Source: Clostridia bacterium | GTDB taxonomy: Bacteria > Bacillota > Clostridia > Oscillospirales > CAG-272 | Direction: 5' to 3' | Assembly (NCBI GenBank): GCA_017502135.1 | Contig: JAFVVP010000001.1 | Location: forward strand, 64,544 to 128,543 | Length of the DNA: 64,000 nt | Shown: piece by piece, positions 34,943 through 43,689 of the stretch | Layout: every line of letters starts with the position of its first letter | How positions within the stretch are numbered: the stretch's first letter is position 1 | Notes under the pieces: generated by a model | What the model was told of the DNA's origin: nothing | The model's database searches: none | The model's input: the letters and a program-made list of their open reading frames with translations, nothing else | Made by a program: the position numbers and the translations under genes

Positions 34943-36249
34943 AAAGATTGCTTGTCCGTTTTTCAGCGGCGACGCTTGTGGCAACGGCACTTTCTTTTCT
35001 TTCCTTTTTGTTCATCGTGCCGACAAAAGCGGCCGAGCCGCCCCTCGTAGAGCACGCGGGCGGCGCGTATCTCTATAACATAGAAAACGATGCGGTGCTC
35101 TATACGTACAACGAAGACGCAAAAGTGTATCCCGCATCCACCGTAAAACTGATGACCGGTATTCTCGCCGTCGAGGCACTCGGCGGCGATCCCTCGAGAA
35201 AGATCACGGTTACTTCCGAGATGCTTTATAAGGTCGTCGGCAACAATATAGGCCTTGTCGTCGGGGAAGAGGTTACGGTGAACGATATGCTTCACGCGCT
35301 TCTCGTCAACGGGGCGAACGATGCTGCGCAGGTGATTGCCGTTACCGTCGGCGGGTCTGTGGAGAAGTTCGTCTCTATGATGAACGAAAAGGCGCAACTG
35401 CTCGGCGCGTACAATACGTATTACACCAACCCTACGGGTATGCACGACGATCGTATGGTAACGACCGTCTCCGATACGGCGGCGATCGCGAAATATGCTT
35501 ACGGTCTCCCCGGATTCACCGAGATCACGTCACTCACCAAGTACGTGATGGATGAGACGAACAAAAAGGACTACCGCAATCTGTTCAACAGAAATAGTCA
35601 GTTGTCTAAATTCTACGATACCCGATACTACTATCCCGATGCCGTCGGCATGAACGCCGGATACACGGTGCAAAGCGGATATTGCCTTGTTTCCGTAGCC
35701 TCCAGGGACAATCTTTCTTACCTCGCAATCGTAATGAACGCGGAGAGTACGGATGAGGATATCTACAGTTATGCAAATGTGGAAAATATGCTCGATTGGG
35801 CATTTGATTCCTACGGATACACGGAGGTTCTGGGTGTATCCCAGCGCGTATGTGAGATGAGCGTTTCTCTTTCCTCTACCGTCGATTACGTAACGCTCGT
35901 GCCCGCGGAGTCGATCGTCCGGTATCTGCCGCGCGATCTTGATCCCAACGAATTTAACCTCAGCTACAATACGTTTGATGAATCCCTCGTGGCACCGGTC
36001 GAGGCTGGGCAGATCTGCGGAACGGTTACCGTTACGTATAACGGCGAGATACTTGGCACGACGGATCTTATCGCTACCGTCTCCGTGACGCGCAGTGAGT
36101 TCCTCTTCTTCCTATCGAAAATCACTGCATTTACCTCGGGGCGATTCTTCCGCGCACTTATCGTCTTTCTGATTCTCTTCAGCGGTGCGTACGTTTTGAT
36201 TCAGGCGCATCGGCGTGAGGAGAAAATGCGCCGCCGCAACTTCTTCTGA
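34939..36249 (+). CDS. DacF/PBP5-like D-Ala-D-Ala carboxypeptidase with altered motifs
   Basis: 436 residues: a signal/anchor helix (VATALSFLSFLFIV), a peptidase S11-type domain, a C-terminal beta domain, and a C-terminal membrane helix (FFRALIVFLILFSGAYVLIQ). SxxK is present as STVK (nt 35137-35148). The SxN position reads VNGAND (nt ~35304-35321), Gly replacing Ser, and KTG reads NAG in MNAGYT (nt 35653-35661). The family trims the terminal D-Ala from muropeptides, but two of three motifs are changed, so activity is doubtful. ATG 34939 follows GGAGG and overlaps ribF. Confidence 0.85.
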   Translation: MKRLLVRFSAATLVATALSFLSFLFIVPTKAAEPPLVEHAGGAYLYNIENDAVLYTYNEDAKVYPASTVKLMTGILAVEALGGDPSRKITVTSEMLYKVVGNNIGLVVGEEVTVNDMLHALLVNGANDAAQVIAVTVGGSVEKFVSMMNEKAQLLGAYNTYYTNPTGMHDDRMVTTVSDTAAIAKYAYGLPGFTEITSLTKYVMDETNKKDYRNLFNRNSQLSKFYDTRYYYPDAVGMNAGYTVQSGYCLVSVASRDNLSYLAIVMNAESTDEDIYSYANVENMLDWAFDSYGYTEVLGVSQRVCEMSVSLSSTVDYVTLVPAESIVRYLPRDLDPNEFNLSYNTFDESLVAPVEAGQICGTVTVTYNGEILGTTDLIATVSVTRSEFLFFLSKITAFTSGRFFRALIVFLILFSGAYVLIQAHRREEKMRRRNFF

Positions 36250-36253
36250 AACG

Positions 36254-36286
36254 AAAAATGCGCTGTGTATAACGGCGCATTTTTTG
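36254..36286 (+). terminator. terminator of the dacF-like gene
   Basis: AAAAATGCGC pairs with GCGCATTTTT around an ~11-base loop, with a T-run. Confidence 0.7.
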
Positions 36287-36520
36287 CATATACTAACTTA
36301 GCAGGCATGAGTTTACCATGCGGGCGGCTGACCACGCCGGGGCCGTTCGGGTACGATTCGTGCCGCTTTTTTTCTTTTCGGCATTTCCCGTCGAGATAAA
36401 CGGTTTTTGACAAAAATGCATAAGTAATCAGCAAAGTTTCATGTCAAGATGTTTTTTGAAAAAACATCATTTTCTATTTTAAGACGGTTGCCGACGAGAG
36501 CAGATCGGTTGGCTTTGCGG

Positions 36521-36618
36521 AGTTTTCCACAGATTTTTGGAGTTTTCCCTGTGGAAAACTCTGATTTTTGCCCTAAATCATTGGAGTTTCCACAGGGTTG
36601 TCCACAGCCTGTGGAAAA
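36521..36618. promoter_or_regulatory. cluster of DnaA-box-like 9-mers
   Basis: Three sites match TTWTNCACA exactly: TTTTCCACA at 36523-36531 (+), and its complement at 36550-36558 and 36610-36618. Two have one mismatch: GTTTCCACA at 36586 and TTGTCCACA at 36598. The sites also form inverted pairs (GAGTTTTCCACAG with CTGTGGAAAACTC), so a palindromic operator is an alternative reading. Confidence 0.5.
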
Positions 36619-36832
36619 CTTTTTTGTTTTTCGCAAAAACAGCAATCGCGGCGAACGCAAAACGTCAAATTGTGCAGAGTGCACAAAAAAGCGTCGAAAA
36701 ACCGTGAATGGCGAGCGCGAAAAAACGCGGTTTCGGCGAACGCGTAATGTCTATATGCAAAAGAGCCGGCATCTTTCTGCAAATATTTGCATACAGTTGC
36801 ATGGATATGCACGCTGGCGCGCGTGGATAAAA

Positions 36833-36864
36833 GGAGTTGTTGCATTCATAAAAGCAACAACTCC
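36833..36864. repeat. dispersed hairpin, copy 1
   Basis: GGAGTTGTTGC, a 10-base loop, then GCAACAACTCC. The same 11-bp stem with another 10-base loop recurs at 41771-41802. Confidence 0.7.
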
Positions 36865-36983
36865 GCGAGCGTTCCCTTGTCCGCTGAAGCGGCCATTTTT
36901 GCCCGTTACGGCCAAAAAATCGGGAAGTCTCGCAACAAATTCCATTGGAATTTCAAATATTTGCGTCTTTGCCGCAAATATTT

Positions 36984-37013
36984 GGGGCTGTCGCAGCTAA
37001 ATGCGACAGCCCT
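36984..37013 (-). terminator. terminator of DUF1385-prmC-ddl
   Basis: GGGCTGTCGCA and TGCGACAGCCC pair around GCTAAA, 18 bases after the ddl stop on the minus strand. Confidence 0.7.
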
Positions 37014-37030
37014 TTAAATTATGTGATCGT

Positions 37031-38089
37031 TCAGAGAGAGGCGTCGATAAGGCGGTCGATCAACTGGGGATACGTCAGTCCCGCAGCCATCATCAGTTTC
37101 GGATACATACTGATGGGGGTGAATCCGGGGAGCGTGTTGATCTCGTTGAAGAGGATTTCACCGTCTTCCTTCACGAAGAAATCCACGCGGGAAAGCGTGC
37201 GGCAGTCGAGTGCCTTGAAGATGATCTCGGCCTGTCGGCGGACTTCGTCGCGCGTCTCTTTCGACAGACGTGCGGGGATGTAGAACGTGGAGCAGTCGGA
37301 AACGTATTTGGCGTCGTAATCGTAGAATTCTGCGCCCGCGTCGATCTCGGCGCAGTCGGAGACGGTGTACTTGCCCTTTTCGTCGAGGACGGCGACTTCA
37401 ATCTCGCGCCCGACAATCGTTTCCTCAATAAGTACCTTCTCGTCCTCGAGGAACGCTTTTTCGAGCGCGGCACGAAGACCGTTTTGATCCTTCGCTTTCG
37501 ATATGCCGACGGAGGAGCCGGCGCGCGCGGGCTTTACGAACATGGGGTATCCGATCGCCCTTTCCGCCTTCTCGATGATGGCGGCTTTGTCGTCCGATTT
37601 GCGGACGAGAATAAACGATGCCTGCTTGACACCCGCCTGATTTACGGGGAGCTTGGTGAGTGATTTGTCCATACATACGACGGACGAAGCGCATCCGCAG
37701 CCTACGAACGGAATGCCCGCGAGGGAAAGCATACCCTGCACCGTGCCATCCTCGCCGTACGCGCCGTGGAGCACGGGGAACACGACGTCAACCTTTTGTT
37801 TCTCGCACGTGCCGTCCGGCTTCGTAATGAGGAGCGACTGCGAGCCAGGTGTGAGATCCACCGTCACGCTCGGCAGAAGGGACGCGGTGTCGCACCAGCT
37901 GCCGTCGCGGATTTTTTCGTAATCGCCGGTGAAGAGGTGCCAAGCACCTTCTCTTGTGATGCCTATGGGCAGAATATCGTAACGTGCGGTATTGGCGTTC
38001 TTGAGGACGGAATACGCAGAAGTAAGGGAAACCTCGTACTCCGAGGAGTGTCCTCCGAAGAGGACGCAAAGCTTCATCTTTTTGTTCAT
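37031..38089 (-). CDS. ddl: D-alanine--D-alanine ligase
   Basis: 352 residues with the ATP-grasp fold. It makes the D-Ala-D-Ala dipeptide for peptidoglycan. Landmarks: CVLFGGHSSEYEVSL at the N-terminus, FPVLHGAYGEDGTVQG, the ATP-binding VKPARAGSSVGISK, the omega-loop FYDYDAKY (Tyr consistent with D-Ala rather than D-lactate specificity), and FNEINTLPGFT. ATG 38089 overlaps the prmC stop as ATGA. The convergent neighbour is a DacF-like protein of the same dipeptide metabolism. Confidence 0.96.
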   Translation of the reverse strand: MNKKMKLCVLFGGHSSEYEVSLTSAYSVLKNANTARYDILPIGITREGAWHLFTGDYEKIRDGSWCDTASLLPSVTVDLTPGSQSLLITKPDGTCEKQKVDVVFPVLHGAYGEDGTVQGMLSLAGIPFVGCGCASSVVCMDKSLTKLPVNQAGVKQASFILVRKSDDKAAIIEKAERAIGYPMFVKPARAGSSVGISKAKDQNGLRAALEKAFLEDEKVLIEETIVGREIEVAVLDEKGKYTVSDCAEIDAGAEFYDYDAKYVSDCSTFYIPARLSKETRDEVRRQAEIIFKALDCRTLSRVDFFVKEDGEILFNEINTLPGFTPISMYPKLMMAAGLTYPQLIDRLIDASL

Positions 38090-38934
38090 GGATTGGCCTC
38101 GCTTTTGTCAGAATATCGGTGTGCGAAAAGGACGCGGTCGCGTCCTGCCGTGTCGGGGAGAATTTTGCCGGAGAATCCGAAGTCGGCGGCAAGGGAAAGT
38201 ACGCTCTCGCCCTGCGAGGCGCCGATCTCCATAAGAAGAAGTCCGTTCGGCGTCAGTGTTTCAGCGGCGGTTCGGAGAACGCCGCGGATAACGGACAGCC
38301 CGTCGCCTTCGTCGGTAAGTGCCGCGCGCGGCTCAAAAGCGAGCTCGGGCTCAAGACCCTCCATTTCATTCAATGCAATATACGGCGGGTTCGACACAAT
38401 CATATCAAATGAAGTCCCGCCTTGGAATATCTTTTTCGTAACGTCGCCCTGAAGAACGGTAAACCGCTCGGAAACGCCGAGTCGGCGGCTGTTTTTCTCT
38501 GCCATCTGTGCCGTTTCGGGGAAGAGCTCTACTGCGGTAACAAGGATATCGGGGCGGAAATGCGCGAGAGCGATGCCGATCGCACCGCTACCCGTGCAGA
38601 GATCCGCCACGCGTGCGTTTTTGGGAATATGTGGCAAAGCCGCCTCAACCAGCGTTTCCGTATCGGCGCGTGGGATGAGACAGTCGGGGGAGACGGCAAA
38701 GGTAAGCCCCATAAACTCCCACTCGCCGAGGATATACTGAAGCGGCTCGCGTTTGCATCGGCGTGCTACCGCATCCTCGAGAGACGGCGAGGAGAGCTCC
38801 CCGTCGCGCATCGTCAGAAGGCGGGCGGGGGAGATGCCGGTGCAGTGGGCGGCGAGGAGTCTCGCCTCAAAGGCAGCGTCCTCTTTCGGGATGCCCGCCG
38901 TGCACAAGGCGGATTCAATCGTTCGGAGTGTCAT
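38086..38934 (-). CDS. prmC: release-factor glutamine N5-methyltransferase
   Basis: 282 residues. It methylates the GGQ glutamine of release factors RF1 and RF2. The N-terminal helical domain (residues ~1-75) is followed by a SAM-binding Rossmann fold with VADLCTGSGAIGIALA and the catalytic MIVSNPPYIA. Its start overlaps the end of the DUF1385 gene by 20 bases and its stop overlaps ddl. In many Firmicutes the order rpmE-DUF1385-prmC-prfA is conserved; rpmE and prfA are missing here. Confidence 0.95.
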   Translation of the reverse strand: MTLRTIESALCTAGIPKEDAAFEARLLAAHCTGISPARLLTMRDGELSSPSLEDAVARRCKREPLQYILGEWEFMGLTFAVSPDCLIPRADTETLVEAALPHIPKNARVADLCTGSGAIGIALAHFRPDILVTAVELFPETAQMAEKNSRRLGVSERFTVLQGDVTKKIFQGGTSFDMIVSNPPYIALNEMEGLEPELAFEPRAALTDEGDGLSVIRGVLRTAAETLTPNGLLLMEIGASQGESVLSLAADFGFSGKILPDTAGRDRVLFAHRYSDKSEANP

Positions 38935-39946
38935 TGTCGGTCGTTTCGACTTCGGTCGATGCGTCTTCTGCCGGATCGGATTCTTTCACTTCGGGGAATT
39001 GTTCCGGCATGGCATGCTTCAAAGCGGTAATGGCGACTTCAAGCTGGCTCTCGTCCGGCTCGCGCGTGGTGATGCGCTGCATCCAAAGCCCCGGCGCGGA
39101 GAGGATTTTAGTGAAAATGTTGTCGTGCTTGCCGGCGTAAGCGATAAACTCAAATCCGATACCGACGATGAGGGGCAGAAGAAGGAGTTTACAGAGCACG
39201 CGGAACGCGAGATTCTCCCAGGAAATAAGGGAGTTTACGAGAATGCTCAGAATGAGGATGACGAAGATGAAACTCGTGCCGCAGCGGGGATGAAAACGGC
39301 GGCAGGCCATCGCGTTTTCGGGCGTCAGTTCAAGCCCCGCCTCGTAGCAGGCAATGGATTTGTGCTCCGCACCGTGGTATTCGAAGGTGCGTCTCAGCTC
39401 TTTCATGAGAGAGCAAAGGGAGATGTATGCGACGAAAATGGCGATCTTCATAAGGCCTTCGGTGAGGTTGCGGAACCAACCGATGCCGCCGAGGGCGCCG
39501 TCAAGAAGCGAAGTGAGAAATGCGGGCAGGTACATGAACAGTCCCATGGCGAGAACGATTCCGAGCACCATGGAGATGCCCGTGAGAACGCCGAGGAATC
39601 TGTCCCCGAGCTTTTTTCTGAGCCACGCTTCCGCTTTGGAGTCCTCGTCCGCCTCGTCGATGCCGAGCATTTCTGCGGACTTCATGAGCGTTTTGTAACT
39701 CATTACCATGGACTCCACGAAATTTGCAATTCCGCGGATGAGCGGGATGGAGAGGATCTTATACTTTTTTCTGACGGAAACGTGCGTTTCCGTTTCGATT
39801 TTTATATTTCCGTTTTCCTCACGGACGGCAAGCGCCATATGGTCGCCGCATTTCATCATGACGCCTTCGAGTACGGACTGTCCGCCGACTTTTCCGAGAC
39901 GGCATTTGTCGGGGGAAGCACAGTCTGCTTTTTTTGTATCACTCAT
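38915..39946 (-). CDS. DUF1385 membrane protein
   Basis: 343 residues with about four or five membrane helices and charged termini. It has the DUF1385 hallmarks GGQSVLEGVMM near the N-terminus, EYHGAEHKSIACYE in the centre and RFHPRCGTSFI. The conserved His/Glu/Cys suggest a metal site, but no activity is established that I know of. It is the first gene of DUF1385-prmC-ddl. An extended -10 lies upstream on the minus strand at 40004. Confidence 0.88.
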   Translation of the reverse strand: MSDTKKADCASPDKCRLGKVGGQSVLEGVMMKCGDHMALAVREENGNIKIETETHVSVRKKYKILSIPLIRGIANFVESMVMSYKTLMKSAEMLGIDEADEDSKAEAWLRKKLGDRFLGVLTGISMVLGIVLAMGLFMYLPAFLTSLLDGALGGIGWFRNLTEGLMKIAIFVAYISLCSLMKELRRTFEYHGAEHKSIACYEAGLELTPENAMACRRFHPRCGTSFIFVILILSILVNSLISWENLAFRVLCKLLLLPLIVGIGFEFIAYAGKHDNIFTKILSAPGLWMQRITTREPDESQLEVAITALKHAMPEQFPEVKESDPAEDASTEVETTDNDTPND

Positions 39947-40003
39947 AAATTTATATCTCCTGTTCAGCGAAAAAACGGCACGCGTTTTTTCATACTCTTC
40001 TAC

Positions 40004-40009
40004 ATTATA
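40004..40009 (-). promoter_or_regulatory. extended -10 of DUF1385 operon
   Basis: On the minus strand the sequence reads TGATATAAT, an extended -10 about 60 bases before the gene. The -35 is weak. Confidence 0.5.
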
Positions 40010-40136
40010 TCATAGATCCGATCGCAAATAAATAGGTAATTGTAAATATGCCGGGCGATTTTTCGGAAAATCTTTTCATATTTATCATTTAATATGTGAA
40101 TTTTTCTGTTTCGTTATGGATTTTTTCCATAGGATG

Positions 40137-40145
40137 TGCTATAAT
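40137..40145 (+). promoter_or_regulatory. extended -10 of the parvulin gene
   Basis: TGCTATAAT, about 80 bases before the gene, with no good -35. The rest of 39947-40228 is AT-rich, with the divergent DUF1385 promoter; nothing else is recognised. Confidence 0.5.
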
Positions 40146-40228
40146 AAATAAGTTATCGGAAGAAAGTGAACTTTTTCCGTGCTTTTACAGTATGTTTCAG
40201 AAAACAATAAAGAAAGGCAGATACTATT

Positions 40229-41761
40229 ATGGGCAAGGCAAGCCGAAATAAGAGAGAAAATCAGGAACTCCGCCGACTCGAGGCGGACAAGAAACAGAAG
40301 GAGGCGGCGAAAGCAAAGAAGAAGAGCATCCGTAACAAGATTATCGGGGCGGTTTGCGTGCTTTTGATAATCGTTCTCGTCGGTACTGTGGTTGCATATA
40401 CCAGGATGACGGACGGCGGATATTTCTTGCGTAATACCGTGTCTCTCACGAGCGAAAACTATGAGATGGATAACGCGCTGGTATCCTACCACTTCAACAA
40501 CCAGTATCAGAACTTCCTGTCTGCGTACGGCAACTCGCTGTCTTACTTCGGGATTGATCCTTCAAAATCCTTGAAGCAGCAGCCGTGCCCGCTCTATGAG
40601 GACGGCCGTACCTGGTACAGTTTCTTTATGGACGCCGCAGTCCAGGAGATGACGAACGTGCTCATTTTCTGTGAAGAGGCCAACGCGCGCGGCATTACTC
40701 TTACCGAGAGCGATTACGATGTGATCGACGATTATATCGAGAGTATCAAAGAGCAGGCAAAGGCAAACGGCGTATCCAAGGAGTACTACATCACGGCTAT
40801 GTTCGGTAAGGGCGTGAAGGAAAAGGACGTCCGCCGTGCGATGGAGCAGGCACTTCTGTACTCCGCCTGCCATAGCGAGATCGTGGACGGATACACCTAC
40901 ACGGATGCCGAATATGATGCGTACGTGAAGGAAAACCCGAACAAACTGCTTCATGCCACCTACGCTATTATGAATCTTACCCTGACGGACGGTATGGTCG
41001 AGGGTGACATTACGCTCGAGATGCTCAAAGAGTTCGAGACGAAATTCCAGGCTGTCAATACGAAGGAAGCGTTTGACGAGGTCGCTTACGATTACCTCAA
41101 GAACTACGCTTATAAGAATTATACGGACAAGACCGACGACGGCATCCGTGAGGAGATCGCCGAAAAACTCGTCGAGGACGGCATTTATACGGAGACTGAT
41201 GCCTTCATGAAGTGGGCGATCGAGGATTCCCGCAAAGCAGGTGACGTTTATACCGCTTGGAATGAAGAAGAAACCGCACTCACCGTCGGCATTCTTCTGA
41301 AGCCCGCCGCGCTTCTCACCTACGACACGGTGAACGTGCGTCACATCCTTCTGACTGCCGATACCTACGGCTCCGACGAAGCTGCCGAGGCGAAGGCGGA
41401 GGAAATCCTCGCGCAGTGGAAAGCCGGGGAGGCTACCGCTGCATCCTTTGGCGCGCTGGCTGAGCAGTACAGCGAAGACGGTGCGGAGAACGGACTCTAC
41501 GAGAACGTTATGAAGAGCGAGATGGTCGACGAGTTCAACGACTGGATTTTTGAAGAAGACCGCAAGGCCGGCGATACCGGCATCGTTAAGACCCAGTACG
41601 GCTACCACGTCATGTATCTCGACGGATTCGGCATGACGGCATGGCAGAGAGAGGCAAAGGATATCCTCTCCGAAGAAGCATACGAAAAGGATTATGAGGC
41701 TCTCAAAGAGAAGTATCCCGTAGAGGTGGATCAAGTCGCCCTCGCACTTCTGGACGTCTGA
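40229..41761 (+). CDS. membrane-anchored parvulin-type peptidyl-prolyl isomerase
   Basis: 510 residues. A very basic N-terminus (KASRNKRENQELRR) precedes one membrane helix (IIGAVCVLLIIVLVGTVVAY, ~residues 37-56). A long extracytoplasmic SurA/PrsA-like chaperone region follows, and a parvulin domain covers ~residues 370-480 (VNVRHILL, then YGYHVMYLDG). It probably helps fold exported proteins. No lipobox is seen, so it is helix-anchored, unlike PrsA. A hairpin terminator with the dispersed GGAGTTGTTGC stem follows. Confidence 0.87.
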   Translation: MGKASRNKRENQELRRLEADKKQKEAAKAKKKSIRNKIIGAVCVLLIIVLVGTVVAYTRMTDGGYFLRNTVSLTSENYEMDNALVSYHFNNQYQNFLSAYGNSLSYFGIDPSKSLKQQPCPLYEDGRTWYSFFMDAAVQEMTNVLIFCEEANARGITLTESDYDVIDDYIESIKEQAKANGVSKEYYITAMFGKGVKEKDVRRAMEQALLYSACHSEIVDGYTYTDAEYDAYVKENPNKLLHATYAIMNLTLTDGMVEGDITLEMLKEFETKFQAVNTKEAFDEVAYDYLKNYAYKNYTDKTDDGIREEIAEKLVEDGIYTETDAFMKWAIEDSRKAGDVYTAWNEEETALTVGILLKPAALLTYDTVNVRHILLTADTYGSDEAAEAKAEEILAQWKAGEATAASFGALAEQYSEDGAENGLYENVMKSEMVDEFNDWIFEEDRKAGDTGIVKTQYGYHVMYLDGFGMTAWQREAKDILSEEAYEKDYEALKEKYPVEVDQVALALLDV

Positions 41762-41770
41762 TAATACAAA

Positions 41771-41810
41771 GGAGTTGTTGCTTTTATTCGTGCAACAACT
41801 CCTTTGCTTT
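41771..41810 (+). terminator. terminator; dispersed hairpin, copy 2
   Basis: GGAGTTGTTGC (41771-41781), a 10-base loop and GCAACAACTCC (41792-41802), then TTTGCTTTT. It shares its full stem with the hairpin at 36833-36864. Confidence 0.7.
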
Positions 41811-41895
41811 TGTGGATGGGGTCCCAAAAAATGTTTCGGCGCAAAATTAACAAAGACAAAGGCGTTTCTTTCGAAAAGTTTTATGCCTTGCCCCC

Positions 41896-41924
41896 TTGTT
41901 TTCCCCCTCGTACTGTGGTATAAT
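41896..41924 (+). promoter_or_regulatory. promoter of guaB
   Basis: TTGTTT (41896-41901), a 17-base spacer and TATAAT (41919-41924) with an upstream TG. The leader is only about 35 bases, too short for a purine riboswitch. Confidence 0.7.
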
Positions 41925-41964
41925 CTTATACAAGTATAATCATATAAAATGAAGGAGCAACAAC

Positions 41965-43464
41965 ATGGCTTTCTATTACAGTGAAGCGTCCCATACGTTC
42001 AGTGAATATCTTTTGGTGCCCGGATATTCCGATGCAAATTGTATTCCTGCCAATGTATCTCTGAAAACACCGCTTGTAAAATACCGCCGCGGAGAGGAGC
42101 CCTCCCTTTCTCTGACGATCCCGCTCGTGTCTGCGATCATGCAGGCCGTGTCCGACGACCGTATGGCGATCGCGCTCGCGCGTGAGGGCGGCGTTTCGTT
42201 CATTTACGGCTCGCAGTCCGTCGCTGACGAGGCAGAGATGGTACGCCGTGTAAAGAATTACAAGGCCGGTTTTGTTAGCTCCGATTCCAATATCCGTCCC
42301 GATCAGACGCTCGCTGACGTTATTGAACTGAAGAATCGCCTCGGACACTCCACGATTGCCGTAACCGACGACGGCACGGCAACGGGCAAACTCCTCGGCA
42401 TCGTAACCTCTCGTGATTACCGCGTCAGCCGTATGTCCATGGATGAAAAAGTGGAAACGTTCATGACACCCTTTGAGAAGCTTATCACAGCCCCCGAGGG
42501 CACGTCTCTGAAGGAAGCAAACAACATCATCTGGGACCATAAGCTGAACTCTCTGCCCATCATTGATGAAAAACAGCACCTTGTCGCTTTCGTGTTCCGC
42601 AAGGACTACGATCAGCATAAGGAGAACCCCCACGAAATGCTCGACCAGCAGAAACGCTACGTCGTCGGTGCCGGTATCAACACCCGCGACTACGAAGAGC
42701 GCGTTCCCGCACTCGTAGAGGCAGGCGCGGACGTCCTCTGCATCGACTCCAGTGAAGGATTTACCGAATGGCAGTCCAGAACGATCGCGTTCATCCGTGA
42801 AAAGTACGGCGACAGCGTAAAGGTGGGCGCCGGCAACGTCGTTGACCGCGAAGGCTTCCGCTTCCTCGCTGAGGCAGGTGCCGATTTCATCAAGGTCGGT
42901 ATCGGCGGCGGCTCCATCTGTATCACCCGTGAGACGAAGGGTATCGGCCGCGGACAGGCTACTGCTGTGATCGAGGTGGCAAAGGCCCGCGACGAGTATT
43001 TTGAAGAGACCGGCGTGTACATTCCGATCTGCTCCGACGGTGGTATCGTGCACGATTACCATATGACGCTCGCGCTCGCCATGGGTGCAGACTTCTGCAT
43101 GCTCGGCCGTTACTTCTCCCGCTTTGATGAAAGCCCGACCAATAAGGTTATGATCAAGGGCAACTACATGAAAGAGTACTGGGGAGAGGGAAGCGCCCGT
43201 GCGCGCAACTGGCAGCGCTACGACATGGGCGGCGCATCCAAACTGTCCTTCGTGGAAGGAGTGGACTGCTACGTGCCGTACGCAGGCTCGCTCCACGACA
43301 ACCTTATGACTACGCTTGCAAAGATCCGCTCCACGATGTGCAACTGCGGCGCGCTCACCATTCCCGAACTGCAACAGAAAGCACGCCTGACGCTCGTCAG
43401 TGCCGTCTCGATCGTTGAGGGCGGCGCCCACGACGTAGTCGTAAAGGATCAGGCTCCGCAGTAA
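41965..43464 (+). CDS. guaB: IMP dehydrogenase
   Basis: 499 residues. It oxidises IMP to XMP, the committed step to guanine nucleotides. Two CBS domains interrupt the barrel (~residues 110-225). The catalytic loop reads [20 protein letters not shown], with the nucleophilic Cys. The mobile flap contains the Arg-Tyr pair ([11 protein letters not shown]). This loop form (ICITRE, not the usual SICTTR) is like that of the Tritrichomonas/trypanosomatid-type enzymes. ATG 41965 follows GAAGGAG. Confidence 0.95.
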   Translation: MAFYYSEASHTFSEYLLVPGYSDANCIPANVSLKTPLVKYRRGEEPSLSLTIPLVSAIMQAVSDDRMAIALAREGGVSFIYGSQSVADEAEMVRRVKNYKAGFVSSDSNIRPDQTLADVIELKNRLGHSTIAVTDDGTATGKLLGIVTSRDYRVSRMSMDEKVETFMTPFEKLITAPEGTSLKEANNIIWDHKLNSLPIIDEKQHLVAFVFRKDYDQHKENPHEMLDQQKRYVVGAGINTRDYEERVPALVEAGADVLCIDSSEGFTEWQSRTIAFIREKYGDSVKVGAGNVVDREGFRFLAEAGADFIKVGIGGGSICITRETKGIGRGQATAVIEVAKARDEYFEETGVYIPICSDGGIVHDYHMTLALAMGADFCMLGRYFSRFDESPTNKVMIKGNYMKEYWGEGSARARNWQRYDMGGASKLSFVEGVDCYVPYAGSLHDNLMTTLAKIRSTMCNCGALTIPELQQKARLTLVSAVSIVEGGAHDVVVKDQAPQ

Positions 43465-43482
43465 GATTTTATAGAAAAATAG

Positions 43483-43515
43483 GAAATCCCCACGGAATCC
43501 CGTGGGGATTTTTTG
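43483..43515 (+). terminator. terminator of guaB
   Basis: AAATCCCCACGG and CCGTGGGGATTTTTT around AATC. Confidence 0.9.
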
Positions 43516-43589
43516 CGGTATCCGTGCGACAGCTTGTCCGAAAAAGAGACATATTTGAAGGGAAAAGTCCATGTTTTTCTCAGCGAGCC

Positions 43590-43618
43590 TTGCAACGGCG
43601 AACAAAATATGATATAAT
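43590..43618 (+). promoter_or_regulatory. promoter of zinc-ribbon gene
   Basis: TTGCAA (43590-43595), a 17-base spacer and TATAAT (43613-43618) preceded by TG. Nothing else is recognised between guaB and this gene. Confidence 0.65.
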
Positions 43619-43689
43619 ACCGAAAGGGAAGGCGAATGCGTTTTTGCAAATCCAACCCGTGAGTTTTTTTAAATTTGGAGGATACACCT

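Larger units (their letters stand above)
36287..37030. other. palindrome-dense non-coding region between convergent genes
   Basis: Roughly 740 bases with no credible gene. Inverted repeats, in order, are: a 10-bp-arm palindrome at 36448-36468; the DnaA-box-like block 36521-36618; TTGTGCA/TGCACAA at 36670-36686; a GGAGTTGTTGC hairpin at 36833-36864; a near-palindrome TTTTTGcCCG/CGGcCAAAAA near 36896-36918; AAATTCC/GGAATTT at 36937-36953; CAAATATTTGCG/CGCAAATATTTG at 36954-36984; and the ddl terminator. Direct copies of GGCGARCGC lie at 36650, 36710 and 36735. Confidence 0.7.

Noticed and set aside
41957..41964. GCAACAAC before guaB, complementary to the GTTGTTGC arm of the hairpin at 41771
   Set aside because: The hairpin lies upstream of the guaB promoter at 41896-41924, so it would not be in the guaB transcript. 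Pairing is probably coincidental.
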